Part shown: positions 56,557-64,000 of the stretch, piece by piece
Layout: every line of letters starts with the position of its first letter
How positions within the stretch are numbered: the first letter of the stretch is position 1
Origin: Gigaspora rosea
Lineage: Eukaryota > Glomeromycota > Glomeromycetes > Diversisporales > Gigasporaceae
Reading direction: 5' to 3'
NCBI GenBank assembly: GCA_003550325.1
Contig: QKWP01000026.1
Location: 321,243-385,242 of the forward strand
Length of the DNA: 64,000 nucleotides
Made by a program: the position numbers and the translations under genes
The notes under the pieces: generated by a model
What the model saw: the letters and a program-made list of their open reading frames with translations, nothing else
What the model was told of the DNA's origin: nothing
Databases searched by the model: none

Positions 56557-58462
56557 ATATTCCCGAAAATAAGCTACCTTTTTTGGACAATTTTGACCTC
56601 AAAAAATCGAGTAGCTTATTTTCGGTATATAGAAGATTTTAAGCAATTTATACTTAACGTAGGGTAGCTTATTTTTGAGAGTTATTTTTTAAAAAATTCG
56701 CTCGTATATAAATTTGTGTGAACAGGATTTTTACATGCACATACACGTACGTATGTATGTAAAAGACCTGTATATGAATCTTAAAATGTGTTTATACCAC
56801 ATTTGGCTATGTTTAATAAAGTACATATTCTAGTTTCAATTAATTTTTTTTTATATTTTAAGATTTTTTTTTTACGGTTATTTTTTATTTTTTTTTTATT
56901 ACCGTACATAATTTATTTTTTTAATTTTTTTATTACTGTACGTATTTTAATTGTTTATTTTTTACGTTTTTTTTAAGATTTTTTTTATTTTTTTTATGAT
57001 TATTTATTTTTTAATTTTTTTTATTTATTTATTTTTTTAATATACTATACGTATAATTGTGTTTATTTTTTTATTTATTTATTTTTTTAATATACTATAC
57101 GTATAATTGTGTTTATTTTTTAAGATTTTTTTTATTTTTTTTCTATTATTATTTTTTTTACTAGTAAATTTTTTTCAATTTATTATTTTTTTAATTTTTT
57201 TTATTTTTTAATTTTATTTATTTTTTTATTAATTTTTTTCAGTTTTTTTATTATTGAATTTTACTAACTATAACCGGCAGTGATCATCACTGGTATGTAA
57301 TTAACCAATAAATTTGCAGAATCAGGTGTAACGTGCAAATTAGTTTGTGTAACAAAAATAAAGATTTTTTTTAAAAAATGCTAATATCTCAAGAATTTGT
57401 CTATGAAACTACCTTTGATATTCTAACAAAAAAAATTCCTTACTAAATTTTGCATGTATTAGAAACCTGCTAAAATCCCAGGCCTCGCTCTAACCCTAAA
57501 GTAAATGAAATTAACTTTTTTTTTATCATTATTGGTTAATTACATACCGGTGATGATCACTGCCGGTTATACATAGTTAAATTCTTTATTTTTTACTAGT
57601 AATTTTTTTTTCGATTTATTATTTTAATTTTTTTTATTTTTTTAATTTTATTTAGTTTTTTATTAATTTTTTTTGTTTTTTTTTTATTTTTTTAAATTTT
57701 TTTATTGTATTTATATTTTAAACTTTTTTTCGGTTTAATTTTTTATTTTGTTTATTTTAATTTTTTTTTGTTTTATTTGTTTTAAATTTTTTTATTTTTC
57801 TTTTTTATTATTTAGTTTTTTTAATAGTTTTATTTTATAAACTATATATACCGTTATATCTTTTTTTAAATTATTATTCTTTAATTAATTATGGTATGTT
57901 ATTTATTTATTTATTTAAATTATTATAATTTTTTTTATTATTAGTTTAATTTAAATTAATAATTATTTTTAAAAACTTTAATTTACCATAATGTTTCGCT
58001 CTATTTATTTATTATTTACTAATGTTTTTATGGATTAATAGTTAAATTAGGTAGATAATGGGTGGATAGATAGACTTTACAGATAGAAGAGTGGGTGGAT
58101 AGATAGATTTGGATGGGGTAAAGGGGTATGTGCATGTGCATACATGCAATAGTGGGAATACTAATTCCAATTATTTCCTACTATAGAAATAACTGGACTT
58201 TATTCTCACTATTGCATATATGCGCTAGAGATGAAATCCGTTATCCATTTTCTATTTAAAATTTAACGGGCATCCAAATTAAATTAAACTAGTGACCTGT
58301 AATCAAGAAAAGAAGTAGCTTATTTTCGGAATTAATAATTTTATTATTGTCTTGGTACGAAAAAGATAAGGTAGCTTATTTTCAAATAAAACAAGTTTTT
58401 AAATTTTTTGGTCAAAACCAAGGGGTAGTTTATTTTTGGAGTAGCTTATTTTTGGAAATATG
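56557..58462. mobile_element. GTAGCTTATTTT-repeat element, copy 2, 1.9 kb
   Basis: Left ATATTCCCGAAAATAAGCTA, right (reverse) TATTTCCAAAAATAAGCTAC. GTAGCTTATTTTCGG words lie at about 56611, 56655, 58316, 58372 and 58448. The interior is T-rich low complexity and contains the MITE at 57269-57571, a 50-bp tandem duplication (ATACTATACGTATAATTG at about 57042 and 57092) and a hairpin around 58140-58226. Confidence 0.7.
57269..57571 (+). mobile_element. MITE with CCGGCAGTGATCATCACTGG ends, 303 bp
   Basis: TAACCGGCAGTGATCATCAC and its complement ending 57569; TIRs extend through GGTATGTAATTAACCAATAA, about 40 bp. The core is asymmetric and shared with other MITEs here (GTCTATGAAACTACCTTTGA, CTCTAACCCTAA). 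Confidence 0.85.
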
Positions 58463-58792
58463 TGGTAGTTAAATTGAAAAAAAATATCATACATATTCTT
58501 TTTTGACTTTCTAAACAATTAAAGCATTACAAAAAAATAGTATCAAATCCACGTATTATAAAATTGAAGTTTGCTATTTATCACCACTGGTGATCATCAC
58601 CAGTGTTCAATTTACCAATTAAAATTCAGGATCAGGTGTAACATGTAGATCAATTTTTGTGTAACAAAAACAAAAACTTTTTAAAAAATTCCTAAAATTG
58701 CTTCTAACCTAAAATTTTGCCTATGAAACTACTTTTTTTTATGCAAAAAAAAAATTCCTCATAAAATTTTGGTATAAACTATACCCCCTGCC

Positions 58793-61482
58793 TAGGGCTG
58801 TTCATTTTATGCAGCAACAACCCCAAATTATGTATGTGATACCTGTCTATTTATGCGAAATTATGTAATAAATTTTTAAAAATATGTGACAAAATATGTG
58901 AACGAAGTAGAAATATGCAGAAATATGTGACAAAAAAAAAATTAGATATATATTTTATTTATGTGTTTTTTTTTTTAATTAAAAAAAAAAGCTAATTGAA
59001 TTTTTGAATAAAAAAAAAAGTTCGATTACATATTCAACTTGAAATTCTTTAATGTAATCGTTAATATTATTTTTAAGCTATTCTTCTGTATTACTATTGA
59101 AGTACATAAAGTTTAATGCTTCAATAGATGTTTCAGAAAGTGAATGCCGGTTATCATCAAGGATGTTTTTATATGTGGAAAAACTTTGTTCTACATCCAC
59201 ACCTGATACTGGAAGCCAAATATAATCTAAGGCTAGTTTTGATAAGTCAGGTAAGATTTGAAATTTTTCTCTCCAGTAATCATCTAAATCAAAATTTTCA
59301 TAATCAGAAAAATCTTCATTTAATCCACAATAAATTCCCCACTCTTGAATAATTTGATTGCTTGGTGATTTAAATTCCAGAATTTCTGAATATAAATAAA
59401 TATTTTAAAAATGTTGTTGAACATGAATATACCGTGGATCAAAGCATTGAATTGCTTTAAATAAAGGCAATGCAGGATGTCTATCGATATGCTTTTTAAA
59501 CTTATTAAATGCCAACTGATATGCTTTGCGAAACATAGTAACATAAACCTCCATATCAAGATGATTATCCTCGAATTTAGATTTTATTTCTTCACTAATA
59601 GGAGGTTCGATTATATCTGATTGTAACGAGGCTTCAAGATGTGTTAATCGTTGTGCTACAAATGGAGCAACAGGTTTTTTTCTAATTTCGAAAAATTCAA
59701 GATCCTCTACAAGACTAAAATAGAATAAGACTAAATTTCTTTTTTTTTTTTTTATAAACAAAACTGGATTACTTACCGCTTTGCATTAAATGATATAAAC
59801 ATAGATAGAACTTCAAAAAGAAAAGTATTTGTATAGTTATTGAAAATTGTTGCTAATTCTTGAATTGCATAACTTTTATTATTAACCTGTTCTTCTTCAA
59901 GATAAAATAAATGCAATTGGTTAATATTTTGATTGATCCAAAAGACAAACCTAAACCAAGAATTCCAGCATGTTTTAACAGGTAATGGTGGTATAGTAAT
60001 TTGATTATTTATATTATTACTATCATTATCTGTTAAAGATAAATCTGAATTAAAATTTGATTTTAAAAAGCATATCCAGCGCCTTTTACGAGCCAGACAA
60101 TGAACAAATGATGCTTTAATATTTTTAACAACATTAGCTAAAAATTGGAAATTTTTATAATGAACCCATGTTTCTCCTACTAAATTTAAAATATGGGCTA
60201 AACAACGATTATGTTTTAATTGTGGAACTAAAGAAGATATAATTTGAAATGCTTTTAGCATATATGCTGTATTATCGGAAATAAAAAAAATAAGATTATC
60301 GAATGAAATATTATAAAATTGCAAAGTTTTTATGACTAATTAAGCAATAGAAGCACTATCCACGGTAGTAATAAATTCTGTTTTAGCAAGTTTAGTTTGG
60401 TTATTAAAACTAAACAAAATATTAACAACTGCTCTGTTGCATGCATACGTAGTTTCATCTACAGTAATAGAAATTCGTTTATCTTTTAAAAGACTTTGTA
60501 ATTTTAATACTTCAGTATCAAATACTTTTGGTAAATATTTAATACGAAGTTGTTTTGAACTTGTAATAGCGCCACCTAAAAAAAATTAATAGAATTATCT
60601 GTTATTAATTTTTAATAATGAATAGAATATATTAATAAATAAAGTAATTACCGTTTTTACAATATTCTAAAAAAAAATTTTTAAGCTTATCAACTTTATG
60701 TAATGGAATATCGGTATTAGTAAATGCATTTACTAAAGCAAAGTTAATAAGCTCACGATCATTTAAATTAATACGAGCTGTATCAAGAGTTGTTTGGCGA
60801 TTTAATTTTAATATTTTAGCTTTAGCGACATTACTCTTATGTTTATCGGATTTTAAATGATTGTCAACTGTTTATTTTCTTGTATGGTTTACAACATGCT
60901 GACAAAATTCGCAAAACAATTTTTGACCATCAACATAAAAATTTTTTTTATATTCAGGATGTTCAACTCTACGTTCAGTAGCAGAAACCATTTTTAAGAT
61001 TTACTAAACTCAAGAAAAAAAGGGTCCTTTTATTTATTTTTCATCTTTTAATTATTTTATAATGAAATATCAAGAAAGTTCTTGGGCGTTTTACTAAACA
61101 TTAAGGTGTATTTTATACAATTTTATTTCAGCTTATTCACGTATCTATCTTTCTTTAGATAACTAACTTTAACTACCATAGATTCTCGAAATAACAGGCA
61201 TGGGCGTTATTTCAAAAATCATGCCTTCTAAAACCAAATAAGTGATTTCGAAATAACACCCATGTACTTCCTAAAATAACCACTTTATAATCGTTATTCA
61301 AAGAATTTTAATATTTTTGGTTAATTGCTATATACATGTTTTTTTCTAGATTTATGCGCAGATTATGCGCTATTAATTATGCGATATCAGCCCTGATATG
61401 CAAATTATGCAATTGCATATGCTATGCAATAAATGTTAAGTTTATGCGCATATTATGCAATTGCAGATATGCACTAGCCCTA
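58793..61482 (-). mobile_element. hAT transposon, 2,690 bp, perfect 8-bp duplication
   Basis: Ends TAGGGCTG at the left and CTAGCCCTA at the right; CCCCTGCC flanks both (58785-58792, 61483-61490). The interior holds a single minus-strand transposase gene. The non-coding right part (61020-61480) includes TATGCGCAGATTATGCGC-type subterminal words. Confidence 0.92.
59078..60991 (-). pseudogene. hAT transposase with BED/CGBP1-like zinc finger, near-complete
   Basis: Three exons: 60991-60652, 60575-59777 and 59714-59078, with GTAATT...AG and GTAAGT...AG introns of 76 and 62 bp. Exon 1 has CEFC...HLKSDKH, a BED-like zinc finger. Exon 2 has SITVDETTYACNRAVV (first acid), FFISDNTAYMLKAF (second acid) and KHNRCLAHILNLVG (Cys/His). 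Exon 3 ends with YIWLPVSGVDVEQSFSTYKN, then LSETSIEALNFMYFN, the hAT dimerisation region. The protein would be about 590 residues. Only three in-frame stops, all TAA (60872-60874, 60340-60342, 59405-59407), interrupt it. At least two fit CAA-to-TAA changes. No frameshift was seen, so decay is recent or the stops need checking. Confidence 0.85.
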
Positions 61483-61603
61483 CCCCTGCCCCATCACAGT
61501 TCTCACCCTTACTCTAATATTAAAGAGATTTAATTTTTATTTAGTTTGTTTTGTTTATTTTGTTTTATGCATTGCAGATCACCAGTGATGATCACTAGTG
61601 GTG

Positions 61604-62488
61604 TTTTGTAGTAATTTTCTATAAAATTATATTATTAATAATCACTTATTTTAGTAATTTAAAACCTAGAATCTATATTTAATTCTTTTAATTTTATTCA
61701 AGAAAATAATAAAGCAAAAATTATTATAAAAAAGTATATATTTTTCTTATCTAACTTTGATTCTATTATAAAATTTTCAATTAGTAAAAAAAAATACAAA
61801 CAAAATAATAAAGTTATAAGAATTTCTCAAAATTTAAAAAAACAAAATTTAAAAAAACAAATAATAAAATCATTAAACTTCAATAGATAAATTTTTTGAA
61901 CATAGCATAATTATTAAAATCTAATACAGAAAGATATATATATTATATAACAAGAATTTAATAACAATAATTTGAAATAAAAGTAGCCAAAAAATAAAAA
62001 GTAAGTCCTAAATATAAATTGACAATCTCAAATATGCTTCAAAACAAAATAATCAACCTAAAAAAGATAATAAAAAACCTTCATAGACAACACATACCAA
62101 TATGTACTAGCATGTTGGCTTATATAAAAAGAGCAGTAAATACAAAAAAAAATATAGTAAAATTCAGAAAAATAAATAAATAAAAAATAATTTTTGTTAA
62201 AAAATTTGACTAATAGAAAGTTATGTTTATTATTATAGGAAAATTAAATAAATAAAAAAGAATAATAAAATTAGAAATAATACTAGAAAATAGATAAAAC
62301 AAAACCAAGCATCTTAAATCTTCAAGTATAAGCTTATTACCTTTAATAAAATCTTAGAACAAATAGCTTTAACTTACAAAAAAATAATATTCTTCCCTTT
62401 TTATAATCACTTTCCATATAACACACCAAATAAAAGCCTCTTTCTAATTATTTCTTTATTTGAGCCCAATTATTATTTATTATCATTA
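61604..62488. other. AT-rich DNA, nothing recognised
   Basis: A-rich from 61680; no gene. Confidence 0.5.
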
Positions 62489-62535
62489 AAAAACCTCTAT
62501 ATAAGCACATCTCTTTATAAGCACATTTTACAGTT
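62489..62535 (+). mobile_element. Pogo/Tigger-like terminal sequence (one end)
   Basis: AACCTCTATATAAGCACATC then TCTTTATAAGCACATTTTAC has the repeated TATAAGCACA words typical of pogo/Tigger TIRs and resembles 3775-3800. The opposite end was not found in the window. Confidence 0.45.
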
Positions 62536-63030
62536 TTGCTCTTTACTTGCATTTATAATAATCAACAACTAAAATGACACTTTGAGCAGGCAACTTCAGA
62601 ACCAAAAAACAAACCAAAAAAATAATACAAATATACTATATTTGCAACTTTACTACATTTCTTTATTACTACTAAAATTAACAGATGTTAAGATATACTA
62701 ACTACTTAAGACTAGACCACAACTCTAATATTACTAATATGAAAACTCTTAAACCAAAATTTATTATGCTTCAAAAGTGTAAAAGTCCATTACACAATAA
62801 AATTATTCTAAGTCTACTCTATACAACTAGCTTCTAAAAATTCAATTTAGACATTAAACATTTTGAGATAATAATACTACAACAAATAAACTAAAAAAAG
62901 CAATCTCTCTGCGCATGAGAAAGCGCATAACTTGTTTAAATTTATTTATTTATTTTTAGTCTTAGGTTAAGAGCCTATACCCGGGTATATTTTAAGGACG
63001 CCCTTGGTCAAAATGCAAGAATCTGAAGGT

Positions 63031-63062
63031 CACGTGATCTCTGTTGTACTATGTTGCACGTG
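63031..63062 (+). promoter_or_regulatory. Pair of CACGTG E-boxes upstream of the Sel1 gene
   Basis: CACGTG at 63031-63036 and 63057-63062, 26 bp apart and about 240-270 bp before the ATG. bHLH factors of fungi bind CACGTG. The role here is inferred from position. Confidence 0.4.
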
Positions 63063-63211
63063 ACTGGGTCGGAATAGTCGGAAGCCGGCTGGGGGTGGCA
63101 TTAACAAAAGTGGAGTGGCAATAACAAGTCTCTTTATTTATGGCAACTTATGCACAAAACATTTTCAATGCATGTAGGCTGAATTCTGTGTAGAACTGCA
63201 GCGCCGGTTGG

Positions 63212-63220
63212 TATAAATTA
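63212..63220 (+). promoter_or_regulatory. TATA box of the Sel1 gene
   Basis: TATAAATTA about 85 bp before the ATG at 63300, in a local GC-richer context (GCGCCGGTTGG just upstream). Confidence 0.5.
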
Positions 63221-63299
63221 GGATATGTTGTATAACCAAGTAAATAAATAAAAAAAATAGTATCGGTAACGTAGTATCCAAAATTTTTTTTAAATCCAA

Positions 63300-63695
63300 A
63301 TGGAAAACAAAAAAATCCTACAAATTATCGATGCTTTCAATCAGCTAAATTTTGACAGCAGTCGACAATTGGCTGAAACAAACGAACCAAACGGAAATTA
63401 TTTGCTCGGTTATTGTTATGAACATGGGATAGGAGTTAAAAGGGATGAAAACAAGGCATTCACATATTACCGAAAATCGGCAGACGCGAATAATTCTAAC
63501 GGAATGTACCAAGTTGGATATTGTTATTATTTAGGAATTGGAGTCGAAATCGATAAGCATAAAGCGTTTACATATTATCTGAAGTCTGCTGAGGCAGGTA
63601 ATTCAATGGGAATTTGGAAAACTGCCTGGTGTTATTATTACGGAATTAGCGTGGAAAAAATTAATGATAAATGGTGGGAATGGTTTACAAAGTGA
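63300..63695 (+). CDS. Short Sel1-like repeat protein
   Basis: Sel1 repeats are alpha-helical TPR relatives used as protein-binding scaffolds; such fungi have large expanded families. The 131-residue frame has an N-terminal segment (1-30) and then three repeats: NYLLGYCYEHGIGVKRDENK (about 32-51), MYQVGYCYYLGIGVEIDKHK (about 68-87) and WKTAWCYYYGISVEKINDK (about 104-122). Each of the first two ends KAFTYY-x-KSA. The third is degenerate and ends KWWEWFTK. It is shorter than usual members, which carry more repeats or a kinase domain, so it may be a truncated family member. ATG context CCAAATGG. A strong donor GTGAGT (63692) and acceptor TATCAG (63766) could splice the end to give FTKE and a stop at 63771-63773. 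Codon use and a TATA box support a real gene. Confidence 0.85.
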   Translation: MENKKILQIIDAFNQLNFDSSRQLAETNEPNGNYLLGYCYEHGIGVKRDENKAFTYYRKSADANNSNGMYQVGYCYYLGIGVEIDKHKAFTYYLKSAEAGNSMGIWKTAWCYYYGISVEKINDKWWEWFTK

Positions 63696-63773
63696 GTTAA
63701 ATTTTATTTTTTATGATGTTTATAGTTTATTTATATTAAGTTTTCTTACATAATATTAATTATCAGGGAGTAA

Positions 63774-64000
63774 GCATAAAAAGCATTTATTTATTGGATC
63801 TATTTATCAACAATTTAAGCTCATAAATATTTATTGTGTATTTTAGCCCGTATGTATAAAGAAATTAATAACTTTATTACATAAAAATAGCAAATCAAGA
63901 ACACAAAACAAGTTCATAAATTACTTACTTATTTACCATTACGTACAATTAATTCATTTCATTCGCATTAATCATTTCATTCAGCTTGTGAGTATAAAGA
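63774..64000. other. Downstream DNA, nothing recognised
   Basis: AT-rich; no gene in the last 227 bases. Confidence 0.5.

Larger units (their letters stand above)
58582..61603 (+). mobile_element. MITE (CACCACTGGTGATCATC ends) split by a hAT element
   Basis: Left CACCACTGGTGATCATCACC at 58582, right (reverse) CACCACTAGTGATCATCACT ending 61603. Removing the hAT element plus one 8-bp duplication leaves about 324 bp with the familiar core (TTTTGCCTATGAAACTACTT; TCTCACCCTTACTC). Confidence 0.8.

Noticed and set aside
59078..60991. Alternative genetic code (TAA read as Gln) to explain the three TAA stops in the hAT transposase
   Set aside because: Other pseudogenes here also have TGA and TAG stops plus frameshifts, and the Sel1 and secreted-protein genes fit the standard code. 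C-to-T mutation is simpler.

Overview
The window looks like nuclear DNA of an AT-rich, repeat-laden fungus. An arbuscular mycorrhizal fungus (Glomeromycotina, Rhizophagus-like) fits best. The reasons are the A+T-rich base composition, short GT-AG introns of about 60-90 bp, a Sel1-repeat gene, a small proline-stretch secreted protein, TPR-type remnants, and dense families of decayed transposons. There are no operons, and no rRNA or tRNA genes that I can recognise. The organism assignment is inference.

Only two ordinary protein genes are convincing: a predicted secreted protein (23440-23961) and a short Sel1-repeat protein (63300-63695 or, if spliced, to 63773). Almost everything else is mobile DNA, much of it nested.

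Layout. 1-3.3 kb: a short tandem repeat, then anonymous AT-rich DNA. 3.3-6 kb: nested terminal-inverted-repeat (TIR) elements, including a pogo/Tigger-type element with TA duplication. 6.5-14.45 kb: a huge fold-back structure with 550-600 bp arms around a tandem array of alternating palindromes, itself hit by a retroposon, several MITEs (small non-autonomous DNA transposons) and a 935-base assembly gap. 15.6-16.2 kb: a 5'-truncated LINE tail. 17.5-21.5 kb: a hAT-type MITE, a full-length tRNA-headed SINE, and a 23-bp minisatellite. 23.4 kb: the secreted protein. 25.4-28.8 kb: inverted repeats and GC-rich hairpins. 28.8-29.5 kb: a decayed pogo-type transposase. 29.8-37.7 kb: an 822-bp MITE split by a 7,078-bp TTAA-flanked element. 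38-49.9 kb: MITEs, diverged duplications, a probable bacterial fpg/mutM fragment (43.1-43.6 kb), a GGTGAA fold-back, and TPR remnants. 50.2-54.5 kb: a hAT-like element interrupted by a 1.1-kb retroposon. 55-58.5 kb: a second SINE copy and MITEs. 58.6-61.6 kb: a MITE split by a 2,690-bp hAT element with three coding exons. 63.3 kb: the Sel1 gene.

The most interesting object is the TTAA-flanked element at 30244-37321. One gene appears to encode a Mutator/Kolobok-like DDE transposase (three acidic residues visible) spliced directly to a RecQ-family helicase with its zinc and winged-helix regions. The copy is broken by stops and frameshifts. Its boundaries are well fixed: removing it and one TTAA leaves a host MITE of 822 bp, against 821 bp for the uninterrupted copy at 8812-9632.
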